A stretch of 64,000 bases of DNA from the NCBI RefSeq assembly GCF_900091605.1, contig NZ_FMCQ01000001.1, forward strand, positions 571,164 through 635,163, in the 5' to 3' direction. The notes beneath the pieces are model-generated. The model did not search any database, was not told the DNA's origin, and was given only the letters and a program-made list of their open reading frames with translations. The translations under genes were made by a program, and so were the position numbers. Of this stretch, positions 54,050 to 62,756 are shown in pieces (position 1 is the first letter of the stretch; each line of letters begins with the position of its first letter). This stretch comes from Micromonospora tulbaghiae. Lineage in GTDB: Bacteria > Actinomycetota > Actinomycetes > Mycobacteriales > Micromonosporaceae.

Positions 54050-55165
54050 GTGTCCACGTGTTCTCGACTCGACCGAGAAGGGCGGACCTCACCAGCATGG
54101 CAGCCAAGAAGCGATCGGTCATCGGGGGTATCGACACCCACCGCGACACCCACCACGCCGCCGTACTCGACAGCACCGGCGGACTCCTCGGCGACGCCGA
54201 ATTTCCCGCGACCACCGCCGGCTACGCGGATCTCCTGGCCTGGATGCGCTCCTTCGGCCGGGTCACGGCCGTGGGCGTGGAGGGCACCGGCAGCTACGGC
54301 GCCGGCCTGGCCCGCTACCTGACCAGCAAGAAGACCCCCGTCATGGAGGTGGACCGGCCGGACCGCCGCGCTCGTCGCGCACAAGGCAAGTCCGATCCGA
54401 TCGACGCTATCGCCGCCGCCCGGGCAACCCTTGCCGGCACCGCCATGGGCACCCCGAAGACCCGCACCGGGCCGGTCGAGGCTATCCGCGCCCTCAGGGT
54501 CGCCCGCCGAGGCGCGGTCAAGGCCCGCACCGCCGCCCTGAATCAGATGCGCGGCCTGGTCGCCGCCGCCCCCGAGCCCCTGCGAGCCCACCTGACCAAG
54601 GTCAGCGCCGCCACGCTGGTCAGCCGGTCCGCTGCACTGACCTACGACCCAGCCAGACTCCACGAACCCGAGCACGCCACCACCGCAGCCCTGGCCGGCC
54701 TCGCCCGCCGGGTCACCACCCTCACCGAGGAGATCACCACCCTCGACCGGCAGGTGACCCCCATCGTCCAGAAAGCGGCACCCCACACCACGGCCCTATT
54801 CGGCGTCGGCCCCGACGTCGCCGCCCAACTGCTCACCACCGCCGGCGACAACCCCGACCGGCTGCACTCCGAAGCGGCCCTCGCTCACCTCTGCGGCGCC
54901 GCACCCATCCCCGCCAGCTCCGGACGGGTGCGCCGGCACCGCCTCCACCGAGGAGGCGACCGCGGCGCCAACCACGCCCTGCACACCATCGCCCTCTGCC
55001 GCCTGCGCTACGACCCACGCACCCGCGCCTACCAGCAACGACGCATCACCGAAGGCCTCAGCAAACAAGAGATCCTGCGCTGCCTGAAGCGCTACATCGT
55101 CCGCGACGTCTACACCGCCCTACGCGCCGACTTCACCGCCCTCGCCCCTTGACCTCCATAGGAGC
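53991..55165 (+). mobile_element. IS110 family insertion sequence
   Basis: Transposase gene with about 100 bp of upstream non-coding DNA. The octamer ATAGGAGC occurs just upstream (53991-53998) and just after the gene (55158-55165), and may mark the ends or core of the element. IS110 elements lack terminal inverted repeats, so borders are approximate. It interrupts AICE cargo between small ORFs and the restriction genes. Confidence 0.6.
54097..55152 (+). CDS. IS110 family transposase
   Basis: 351 residues from ATG 54097. N-terminal RuvC-like DEDD domain (GGIDTHRDTHHAAV; GVEGTGSYGAGLARYL; KSDPIDAIAAA) and C-terminal Tnp domain with the catalytic Ser in AAPIPASSGRVRRHRLHRGGDRGANHALH. Complete by length and motifs, so probably active or recently so. 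Confidence 0.92.
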   Translation: MAAKKRSVIGGIDTHRDTHHAAVLDSTGGLLGDAEFPATTAGYADLLAWMRSFGRVTAVGVEGTGSYGAGLARYLTSKKTPVMEVDRPDRRARRAQGKSDPIDAIAAARATLAGTAMGTPKTRTGPVEAIRALRVARRGAVKARTAALNQMRGLVAAAPEPLRAHLTKVSAATLVSRSAALTYDPARLHEPEHATTAALAGLARRVTTLTEEITTLDRQVTPIVQKAAPHTTALFGVGPDVAAQLLTTAGDNPDRLHSEAALAHLCGAAPIPASSGRVRRHRLHRGGDRGANHALHTIALCRLRYDPRTRAYQQRRITEGLSKQEILRCLKRYIVRDVYTALRADFTALAP

Positions 55166-55381
55166 ATCGGGATGGCATGAGAGGGGCATTCGGCGGGGCC
55201 GGCGAGACCAGACGCATCGGCTGACCCGGTGCCGCCTGTTCGCGGCAAGCGCCCGAGGTACGGCGTCCCTTAGGGTGACCTTGACGGCTCTCAAATTCGC
55301 GTCTGGTGACGTGCATGGGCGCCGTCCAGTAAGACCGCCGACCCGCCGATGCCGACTCGGACAAAAGAACGGAGCGCCTGA
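55153..55381. promoter_or_regulatory. gap between IS110 and type III methyltransferase gene
   Basis: 229 bp. It probably contains the promoter of the restriction-modification operon. No gene or clear operator seen. Confidence 0.35.
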
Positions 55382-57535
55382 GTGTCAACGCTGAGCAACC
55401 TGCTGCGACAGGTGGAGCAGAAGGATGCCCAGTTGGCTGCCGACCTCGCCCGTGAGGTCAGAGCCTTCAGTGAACGCCGGGCGTTCGGCCTCAACTTCGA
55501 ACGCCACACCCCCGAAATCGTTGAACTGCCCGGGCGGCCGGTCCGCAAGGGCGACAAGGTGCGCTTCCTGCCCGAACGCGGCCAGTCACCTAAGAGCATT
55601 GATCAGCGGCTGTGGCGGGTCTACTCCATCGCACGGGTCGACGGGGGCCGCGTAGCGACCCTCACTCGCCAGGACACTCCCGAAGCGGAGATGGCAACCA
55701 CGACCCGTAACGTCGAGGACCTTGTCGTCGTCGCCGAGTTCCGGGATCCCATTTACCCAGGCTTGAAATCGACTGGCAAGGTTGAACGCGGCGGCGACAA
55801 GCCCTTCCACACCGTAATCAACGCCGAGAACTTCCATGCGCTCCAAGCGCTCCTATACACCCACGAGGGCGAAGTCGACGTCATCTACATCGACCCGCCC
55901 TACAATACCGGCGCGCGCGACTGGAAGTACAACAACGACTACGTCGACTCGGAAGACATCTATCGCCACTCCAAGTGGCTTGCCTTCATGGAACGCCGAC
56001 TGAAGTTGGCGAAGCGGCTGTTAAATCCCGATAACTCGGTGCTGATCGTCACCATCGACGAGAAGGAGTGCTTGCGCCTCGGCATGCTCTTGGAACAGAC
56101 GTTTCCCGGGTGTGATGTACAGATGGTCTCGTCCGTCATTAATCGGGCGGGCTCCTCGCGGGCGGGCCGGTTCGCTCGCGTCGACGAATATGTATTCTAC
56201 GTGTTCATCGGAGATGGACGTATCTCGCCCTGGGTGTCCACCATGCTCGGTGACGGCGCTGATGAGGGTTCGGCGTTGGCTATGCCGACGGTCTGGTTTA
56301 CCGCCGTGCGACGTGGCACCGCGTCGGCGGAGCGGCGGGCTCGACCCGCGCTCTTTTATCCGGTGATTCTCGACCGAGAGACTGGTTCCCTAGTCCGAGT
56401 CGGCGACCCGATTCCGAAGGATGCGGACAGGTCCAAGGTGCCGACGGAGCCGGGAACCGTCGCGGTGTGGCCGCTGGCGAACGACGGACGGGAACAGACC
56501 TGGCGGTTTTCTGCCGCGAAGATGCGGGAGTACTTCGCCGCGGGAACTGCGCGGCTCGGCAAGCGCGACCCCGTGACAGGTCTCCGCCCGATCACCTATT
56601 TGCAACCGGGCACCATCGCCAACATCGCGAACGGAACGTTTGTCGTTACCGGGAAGAGCCCGGAAGGTGCTCTTGAGTTGGCGCTCGCAGATGGGGCCGA
56701 GAAAGTGGTCACCCCGCGTACCGTGTGGAGTAGGACGAGCCACTTCGCTCGTGACCATGGATCCCATCTCATCAAGGCCCTGCTGGGCGAGAAACGGTTC
56801 GACTTCCCGAAGTCCCTGTATGCGGTCGAAGATGCACTGCGTTTCGTTGTCGCAGAGAAACGCAATGCCTTGATCGTCGACTTTTTCGCAGGCTCTGGCA
56901 CGACGGCTCACGCAGTCATGCGACTCAATAAGCAGGACGGAGGGATGAGGCGATCGATCTCGGTGACGAACAATGAGGTTTCCGTGGACGAGCAAGCAGG
57001 TCTCCGGGAGAAGGACTTGCGGCCCGGCGACCCTGAGTGGGAAGCACTCGGCATTTGTGACTACGTGACGAAACCGCGCATTCGCGCAGCAGTTACCGGC
57101 CTGACCCCTGCCGGCGTTCCGATCAATGGCGACTACAAGTTCACCGATGAGTTTCCGATGTCTGACGGGTTCGAGGAAAACGTCGAGTTCTTTACGATGA
57201 CCTATGAAGCGCCCCGCCTGGTTGCCCACAACCGCGCATTCGAGGCGATCGCCCCGCTGCTATGGATGAAGGCCGGCTCGCAGGGCAGGGCAATCGACAA
57301 GGCCGCCGACGATTTCGCCATCGTGGACACGTACGGCGTGCTGTTCGACCTGGACTGCTCCCGCGATTTCTTCCAGGCTATCCAGGGGGCGCCGCGGCTG
57401 CGGACTGCGTTCGTCGTCACCGATGATGATCGGGCATTTCAGGCGGTATGTTCGGAGTTGCCGCCGGAGGTCAAGCCTGTGCGACTTTATGAGTCCTATC
57501 TGACGAACTTCACGATCAACACGGGCAGGGAGTGA
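55382..57535 (+). CDS. mod: type III restriction-modification methyltransferase (Mod)
   Basis: N6-adenine methyltransferase of the beta class, 717 residues. Motif IV VIYIDPPYNTG (about residues 166-176) comes first and motif I FFAGSGTTAHAVM (about 500-512) later, the order expected for the beta class. The long region between them is the target-recognition domain. It modifies the host recognition site and gives specificity to Res. The region has visibly lower G+C and more A/T-ending codons than its surroundings, which indicates transfer. GTG start; nine bases separate it from res. Confidence 0.93.
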   Translation: MSTLSNLLRQVEQKDAQLAADLAREVRAFSERRAFGLNFERHTPEIVELPGRPVRKGDKVRFLPERGQSPKSIDQRLWRVYSIARVDGGRVATLTRQDTPEAEMATTTRNVEDLVVVAEFRDPIYPGLKSTGKVERGGDKPFHTVINAENFHALQALLYTHEGEVDVIYIDPPYNTGARDWKYNNDYVDSEDIYRHSKWLAFMERRLKLAKRLLNPDNSVLIVTIDEKECLRLGMLLEQTFPGCDVQMVSSVINRAGSSRAGRFARVDEYVFYVFIGDGRISPWVSTMLGDGADEGSALAMPTVWFTAVRRGTASAERRARPALFYPVILDRETGSLVRVGDPIPKDADRSKVPTEPGTVAVWPLANDGREQTWRFSAAKMREYFAAGTARLGKRDPVTGLRPITYLQPGTIANIANGTFVVTGKSPEGALELALADGAEKVVTPRTVWSRTSHFARDHGSHLIKALLGEKRFDFPKSLYAVEDALRFVVAEKRNALIVDFFAGSGTTAHAVMRLNKQDGGMRRSISVTNNEVSVDEQAGLREKDLRPGDPEWEALGICDYVTKPRIRAAVTGLTPAGVPINGDYKFTDEFPMSDGFEENVEFFTMTYEAPRLVAHNRAFEAIAPLLWMKAGSQGRAIDKAADDFAIVDTYGVLFDLDCSRDFFQAIQGAPRLRTAFVVTDDDRAFQAVCSELPPEVKPVRLYESYLTNFTINTGRE

Positions 57536-57544
57536 CCAGGCGCG

Positions 57545-60142
57545 ATGAAGTTCACGCTCAAGGACTACCAGGCCGACGCAGTCGGGCACATTCTCGGCTG
57601 TTTCACCGACGCCCGTGACGACTTCCACCGCAAGGGCCGCAACGTCTCCTTCTCGCTCGCCGCGACCACTGGCGCCGGTAAGACGGTCATGGCGGCGGCA
57701 GTTATCGAGGGCTTGTTCTTCGGCGATTCTGATTGGGATTTCGAAGCGGACCCGAATGCCGTGGTGCTTTGGTTCACCGACGATCCTTCCCTCAACGAGC
57801 AGACCAAACACCGGCTGTTGGAGGCGGCGGGGGACCGAATCGCCTACTCACGGTTGCAGGTAATCGGGAACAGGTTCAACCAGGAAAAATTTGAGCCCGG
57901 CAAGGTGTATTTCCTCAACTCACAGAAGTTGTCGAAGAACTCACTGCTGGTCCGCGGCGCACCCGACGACGCCCAAGACGCCCTGATTGAGCGGGCGGCG
58001 TCGCCGGACCTGCGGCAGTACACGATCTGGGACACTCTCCGAAACACCATCGAGGACGGCAACCTCACCCTTTACCTGATCCTCGATGAGGCGCATAAGG
58101 GTATGAGGAAGCCCAGTAACAACGAGCGGGCCGAGAAGCAAACCATTGTCAAGCGCCTAATCAACGGTGCGAACGGTGTCCCTCCGGTTCCTGTCGTGTG
58201 GGGCATCTCGGCCACCATTGAGCGGTTCACCGAGGCGATGAAGGACGCCCAGGGTCGGTTCGCTTACCCCAACTACGAAGTCGACCCGGCGCTGATTCAA
58301 GAATCTGGTCTGCTCAAGGACGACATCCGGCTCGACTTCCCAGCCGAAAAGGGCACTTTCGACACCGTTCTACTAAAGCGCGCCGTCCGCAGGATCAAGG
58401 AAGTGACCGAGCTGTGGGCCCAGTACGCAGCCGACCAGGACAACGAAGCCGACCTGGTGATTCCGCTGCTGGTCGTTCAGGTGCCGAACACGCCATCGGA
58501 CGACCTCCTCCGTACGGCGGTGGACACCATCCGGGAAGAGTGGCCCGAACTCCCCGCGGATGGCATTGGGCACACCTTCGGTGACCACACCGCTCTGGAG
58601 ATTGGCGACTACGAGGTACGCTACATCGCCCCGGAGAAGGTGCAGCAGAGCCTGCGCGTGCGGGTGCTATTGGCGAAGGAAGCCATCACCACGGGTTGGG
58701 ACTGTCCTCGGGCTGAGGTGCTGGTGTCGTATCGGCCCGCGCAAGACAAAACACACATCACCCAGATGCTGGGGCGGATGGTCCGCACACCGCTGGCCCG
58801 CCGGATCGCTGGGGATGATCGGCTCAACTCTGTCGAATGCCTGCTCCCGCACTTCAGTAGAACCACCGCCACGGAAGTCGCCGACATCCTGCTCGGAAAG
58901 CACACCGAGGGAGACGACGGCACTGGGGAGAGTGGCGGTGGTGAAGGCCGTCGGGTCCTGTACAAGCCGGTCGACATGCAGGTGAATCCAGCGATCCCGG
59001 ACTACGTGTGGGTCGCGTTCGACACCCTCCCGTCCCAGACGCTGCCGAAGAAGGCAGCCAAACCCACGAAGCGCCTCAGCAGCCTGGCCCAGGCGCTCTC
59101 CCGCGATGAGCTGCTACCTGACGCCCGCAAGGCCGCTTACAACGAGTTGTTCGCGGTGTTGGACGGCCTGATGGCCCGACACAAGGACAACATAGAAGCC
59201 AACATCCTCGGGCTACGCGAAGTCGAGGGCGAAACCATCGTCGCCTCCGTCGCCGGCGGGAAGATCGCCTATACCGAGAAGTTCAGCGAGGTTGCGGACG
59301 ACCGCTCGGTGGAAGCCTACTTTAAGGAGGCTCAGCGGATCCTGTCGCCAGACCTGGCCCGCAAGTACGCCGACCGCATCGCTGTCGACGGCGACGACGA
59401 CGACGGCCTGCTCGATGCCCATCTCAAGGTGGCCGCCCTCGCCCGGATTGACGGTGTCCAAGCCGAGATCGAACGCGAAGCCGACGCCCTGGCGAGGAGA
59501 TGGCTCGACCGATTTCGCGTAGCGATCAAAGGTCTAAGGGACGAGCGCCGTGCCGTCTACGACGCCATCATCGCTATGTCCACCGACCCGCAGCGCATCG
59601 ATATCCTTCGTCCCAAGGTCCGATCCGAGGAGACCGAAGCTGACGCCGACGGAACTAAGGTCCCAACGCGGCCTGGGCACCTCATGTCCGACGAGGCCGG
59701 CGACTTTCCGATCGGCTCCCTCAATAGCTGGGAAACCGCGGTGCTCGACTCCGAACGGAAGCAGCCCGGCTTTCTCGCCTGGTACCGCAACCCTGGACGT
59801 GCATCGGATGACTCCCTCGCCATCGCATACAAGGACGGCAAGGGCGCTTGGCGGCGAATGTGCCCGGACTTCTTGTTTTTCCACGGCGACGAACACAACG
59901 TCAAGGTGTCCATCATCGACCCGCACGGGTACCATCTCGGCGACGCACTCCCCAAACTGCGTGGCTTAGCTAGCTTCGCCATCGAATACAGGGACGACTT
60001 CCACCGCATAGAAGCCGTCGCTCAGATGGAAGACAAGACTCTTCGAGTACTCGACCTCACCAATGAATCGGTCCGGAAGGCCGTATACGAGGCGGAGGAC
60101 GCCGAGCAGCTGTACCTGTCTTACGCTGCCAGCAACTACTGA
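57545..60142 (+). CDS. res: type III restriction enzyme subunit (Res)
   Basis: SF2 helicase-type restriction subunit, 865 residues. Walker A TTGAGKTVMAAA (about residues 40-51), DEAH box LILDEAHKGM (about 178-187), motif VI QMLGRMVRTPLAR (about 409-421). The C-terminal region should hold the PD-(D/E)xK nuclease; here PDFLFFHGDEHNVKVSIIDPHGYH is the best match, with PD present but DPH where (D/E)xK is expected. It forms one operon with mod. Confidence 0.92.
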   Translation: MKFTLKDYQADAVGHILGCFTDARDDFHRKGRNVSFSLAATTGAGKTVMAAAVIEGLFFGDSDWDFEADPNAVVLWFTDDPSLNEQTKHRLLEAAGDRIAYSRLQVIGNRFNQEKFEPGKVYFLNSQKLSKNSLLVRGAPDDAQDALIERAASPDLRQYTIWDTLRNTIEDGNLTLYLILDEAHKGMRKPSNNERAEKQTIVKRLINGANGVPPVPVVWGISATIERFTEAMKDAQGRFAYPNYEVDPALIQESGLLKDDIRLDFPAEKGTFDTVLLKRAVRRIKEVTELWAQYAADQDNEADLVIPLLVVQVPNTPSDDLLRTAVDTIREEWPELPADGIGHTFGDHTALEIGDYEVRYIAPEKVQQSLRVRVLLAKEAITTGWDCPRAEVLVSYRPAQDKTHITQMLGRMVRTPLARRIAGDDRLNSVECLLPHFSRTTATEVADILLGKHTEGDDGTGESGGGEGRRVLYKPVDMQVNPAIPDYVWVAFDTLPSQTLPKKAAKPTKRLSSLAQALSRDELLPDARKAAYNELFAVLDGLMARHKDNIEANILGLREVEGETIVASVAGGKIAYTEKFSEVADDRSVEAYFKEAQRILSPDLARKYADRIAVDGDDDDGLLDAHLKVAALARIDGVQAEIEREADALARRWLDRFRVAIKGLRDERRAVYDAIIAMSTDPQRIDILRPKVRSEETEADADGTKVPTRPGHLMSDEAGDFPIGSLNSWETAVLDSERKQPGFLAWYRNPGRASDDSLAIAYKDGKGAWRRMCPDFLFFHGDEHNVKVSIIDPHGYHLGDALPKLRGLASFAIEYRDDFHRIEAVAQMEDKTLRVLDLTNESVRKAVYEAEDAEQLYLSYAASNY

Positions 60143-60500
60143 CCCAGGCGAACTCAGCAGTACAGCAACGATGTACAGCAACCGGTCGAGCCGCAAGAGC
60201 TACCAGGCGGTCATCAGGAGCTGCCCCACGTCGGGAACGGCCGTTGGGGATCGGATTGCCTGGAGCTACGGATCAGAAGGCTAGGCGGGCGTTGTTAGTC
60301 GCGCCTGCGGACTGCCCTGCGGGCGGCCTCCGGCCGTCCTCGGGCGCCCGCAGCGCGTCAGCGCGTCACTTTGCGAGTCAGCGAATCGTCAGCGAACGCC
60401 GTACCACGTGGCGACACTCGATCATGCGCGACGGCATGACCGGTATGCCTGACCCCGCGGCACGGCACTCGATCACACTCGCTGCTACGTCAGGTCACTT
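60143..60500. other. non-coding right end of the AICE
   Basis: 358 bp without a supportable gene. It contains several GTCAGCG units (60357, 60378, 60389), including the 23-bp copy of the int-side repeat. It is likely the second arm of the attachment region. Confidence 0.5.
60376..60398. repeat. 23-bp repeat flanking the att core, far side
   Basis: Identical to 42009-42031, 103 bp from the attR core and in the same orientation. Read on the minus strand it resembles an integrase C-terminus (AFADDSLTR), so it may instead be a remnant of an older int gene. Confidence 0.55.
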
Positions 60501-60527
60501 TCCCCCCGACGGGGGTCGTCCCTTTGC
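60501..60527. repeat. attR candidate (27-bp core)
   Basis: Second copy of the 27-bp core. Here the left arm of the 6C terminator is absent, as expected for the distal junction of an element inserted at the 3' end of an RNA gene. Confidence 0.75.
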
Positions 60528-60550
60528 CGGGATAAGCGTCCCGCTGCAGG

Positions 60551-60913
60551 TCAAATACCCTCCCGGCCGTCGTTCAGGTTGCCTCCCTGCGGTGTCTTCC
60601 GGGTCGGAGGCAGCAGAGGAGCAGCAGAGCCCTCGAAGGCAGCCAGGACGTGGGCCGCGTAGTCGTCCGGGGTGTTGGTGTACCGGTTGAGCATCGTCGA
60701 CGCCTGTTCGGGGCCCGTGACCCGCTGCACAGCCTTGATCGGGACGCCGTTGTGCCGTAGATCGTGGAACCGCAACCGCAGATGGCTGCCTCGGCTCCAG
60801 CGCAGCGGCCAGCTGGCGCAGCAGCCGGCCTGGATCTCGTGCGTTAGCCGCCAGGTGTTGGGGAGATCGGGCCGAGCTGTTGGGCGTCGCCCTGCCGCCT
60901 GAACTCCACCCAC
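60551..60913 (-). pseudogene. remnant of a second tyrosine integrase
   Basis: Encodes only the end of an integrase: LRFHDLRH is followed directly by NGVPIKAVQRV, with about eight residues missing relative to the intact HDLRHSYITWLVTDGVPVNVV of the neighbour. GPEQASTMLNRYTNTPDDY has lost the catalytic His (GPE for GHE). It lies next to attR in the same orientation as int, so it marks an older insertion at the same site. Confidence 0.8.
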
Positions 60914-61419
60914 TGCCGGCTAACGTCCGCCCAGATCTGTTGCTGATCGGCGAAGAACCGATCTATATGCTCGCGGGTGATCTCGTCCGATGGATTCGTT
61001 ACGAGAAGGTAGTCGATCTCGTCCCGTAGGCGATTGAGGCGATAGCGCGTCTGTTCCATCAAAATCCATCGTGATCGCCAGTTGTGGAACAGCTCGAGTG
61101 AGCCTAGCAGCGTGACCAGCGCGACCATCGGCAAGGCGAGCGATGCATTGGCGGGGATCTGCGGGATTCCTAGAACTACCGTTGATAGGGCGGTCAACCC
61201 GAGCGATAGCCCTTTGGACCACGTCGAACGACGGCGAAAACGTGTCTTTCGGGAGTCTGCCCACCCCATGTCGGCGGAAATAAGCTCTCGGAAGGTGGTA
61301 AGAGCCTCCGTTGGGGTTAGGGCCGTCCGGCGGCCGGCCAAGACCAGGAGCCCTTGCTCGGAAACCGCCGACATGGGCGCCGCTGCTTGTTCATCGCCAG
61401 GCTCGCGTTGCTGGGTCAT
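60844..61419 (-). CDS. SLATT-type two-transmembrane protein
   Basis: 191 residues. A basic helical segment (RKTRFRRRSTWSKG) precedes two hydrophobic helices (LSLGLTALSTVVLGIPQI and LPMVALVTLLGSLELF), followed by a helical tail with RYRLNRLRDEIDYLL and REHIDRFFADQQQIW. This is the pattern of SLATT/DUF4231 proteins, predicted pore-forming effectors of nucleotide-signalling defence systems. No cyclase or SLOG partner is next to it. The start ATG 61419 is preferred over a longer, low-complexity frame. It overlaps the int remnant. Confidence 0.65.
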   Translation of the reverse strand: MTQQREPGDEQAAAPMSAVSEQGLLVLAGRRTALTPTEALTTFRELISADMGWADSRKTRFRRRSTWSKGLSLGLTALSTVVLGIPQIPANASLALPMVALVTLLGSLELFHNWRSRWILMEQTRYRLNRLRDEIDYLLVTNPSDEITREHIDRFFADQQQIWADVSRQWVEFRRQGDAQQLGPISPTPGG

Positions 61420-61724
61420 CGTCCAATTGACGAGGATGCAGGCGTTCAGAAGAGCTGACTGCCAGATACCCGACAGCTCAGGAACAGGCGGTATGGCCGG
61501 TCTCCAGGATGGGCCTCGCCTCGAAGTCCTCTGGACGTCGGCTGGCTGTCGATGGTGGCGAGTAACCAGAGGTGGAGAATCACCCGGATCCTGATCGCGC
61601 ATGCGGCCTGACCTGGTGCTGCTGATCGCGGCAGACGGCGACCTCGACGTATAGAGCCAAATTGAGGCGCCAGGCAGCGGGGGAGTGAGAAGGCGTCGCG
61701 AGCTTCGGTGCGGGTAATTCTCTA

Positions 61725-62714
61725 TTAAGATGAGCGTTCCGCAGTTGAATCAGGCCCGTAGCCGGGGCCGGCGACCACCTCGGCGATACGGGTGAGCCAG
61801 TGCAGATCGTTGGCCCGAGACTCCGCACTGGCCTCGGGCCTGAGGATGCTGCCCAGAAACACGGCAACATCGTCGAGATGCCGTTCGCTGCGGTAGTAAC
61901 TCAGCAAGACCGGGTCCGGCTCCAGCGGCCCATAGCCCTCGCGGAAGAGTTCAGCCCGGCGTCCGTTGACCGGGTGGTCGCCGAAGTCGGCGCTGTAGAC
62001 GAACATCAAATCCCGCTCGCGCGGCGCGAGGATCGGCGCGTCCCAGTCCACGACGTGCAGCGGGCCGTCGCAGTCGGGGATCAGGTTGTCCGGATGGATG
62101 TCGGCGTGGCAGACGACGTGCCGCCCCGGCGTGACGCGCGAGGCCAGGTCGTCGACAGTCTCCGCCAACCGGTGCAGCGTGGCGCCGTGCTGCTCCCAGA
62201 AGGCGCCCAGAACCTCGCTCGTCGAGGCCTGTCCGCCGAGGGTCCGCAACCGCTCGCCCGCGCTCGACCGGTACGTCTCGGCCGGCAGGACGGCGGCGAC
62301 TTCGGCGGTCGGCGTGACCCGGTGCAGCCGGCCCAGGAAATCGCCGTACTCGATCCACTGGCGGTCGGTGAGGCCGCGACCCCACAGGCTGCCGCCGTCG
62401 TGGAACGGGTAGAGCAGTAGCCGATAGTCCCCGAACTCGCGCCCGGCACCGCCCTCGGGGAGGTCCAAGGGTGCGACCACCTGCCGAAGGCCCTGCGCGC
62501 GCAGAAAACGGGGCAGCAGGACGGCGGCCGGCGTGAAGTCGCCGCGGCGCACCTTGAGGAAGTAGCGCCCGCCGTCGGACGTCTCCACCCGGTACGCCCA
62601 TGCGTGCCCGTCGAGCCCGACCGGCATGAACACCAGATCGACGACGTCCACCGACCAGGCTGCGGCGACCTCGGCCGCCAGTGACCGCTCGTCGATGTCC
62701 GGCTTGTCGATCAC
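61725..62714 (-). CDS. aminoglycoside phosphotransferase-family kinase
   Basis: 329 residues with kinase-like APH fold: YFLKVRRG (ATP lysine, about residue 53), CHADIHPDNLI (catalytic loop, about 202-212), VVDWDAPILAPRERDL (metal site, about 221-236). The group includes spectinomycin kinase APH(9). The substrate could be an antibiotic or a small metabolite; sequence alone does not decide. It stands alone, 42 bp downstream of the VHL-domain gene on the same strand. Confidence 0.85.
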   Translation of the reverse strand: MIDKPDIDERSLAAEVAAAWSVDVVDLVFMPVGLDGHAWAYRVETSDGGRYFLKVRRGDFTPAAVLLPRFLRAQGLRQVVAPLDLPEGGAGREFGDYRLLLYPFHDGGSLWGRGLTDRQWIEYGDFLGRLHRVTPTAEVAAVLPAETYRSSAGERLRTLGGQASTSEVLGAFWEQHGATLHRLAETVDDLASRVTPGRHVVCHADIHPDNLIPDCDGPLHVVDWDAPILAPRERDLMFVYSADFGDHPVNGRRAELFREGYGPLEPDPVLLSYYRSERHLDDVAVFLGSILRPEASAESRANDLHWLTRIAEVVAGPGYGPDSTAERSS

Positions 62715-62756
62715 CCGACGGAGCGTCGCAGCCGCCGGTCGGGCCCGGCAAGGGAG

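Larger units (their letters stand above)
41916..60527. mobile_element. pSAM2-type actinomycete integrative and conjugative element (AICE)
   Basis: About 18.6 kb, bounded by a 27-bp direct repeat. It carries the defining AICE modules: tyrosine integrase and excisionase, RepSA rolling-circle initiator, SpdB-like and TraSA FtsK-type transfer proteins, Pra activator and a GntR-type repressor. Cargo comprises regulators, a GNAT gene, an IS110 copy and a type III restriction-modification pair. The int gene lies at one end and reads toward the attachment site, which is the 3' end of the 6C RNA. Element borders are inferred from the repeat; excision was not observed. Confidence 0.8.

Noticed and set aside
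42009..60398. 23-bp repeat as the recombination core instead of the 27-bp one
   Set aside because: Both copies would be direct repeats 18.4 kb apart, but only the 27-bp repeat coincides with the end of an RNA gene and gives a sensible int stop in the circle. Kept as a possible arm site.
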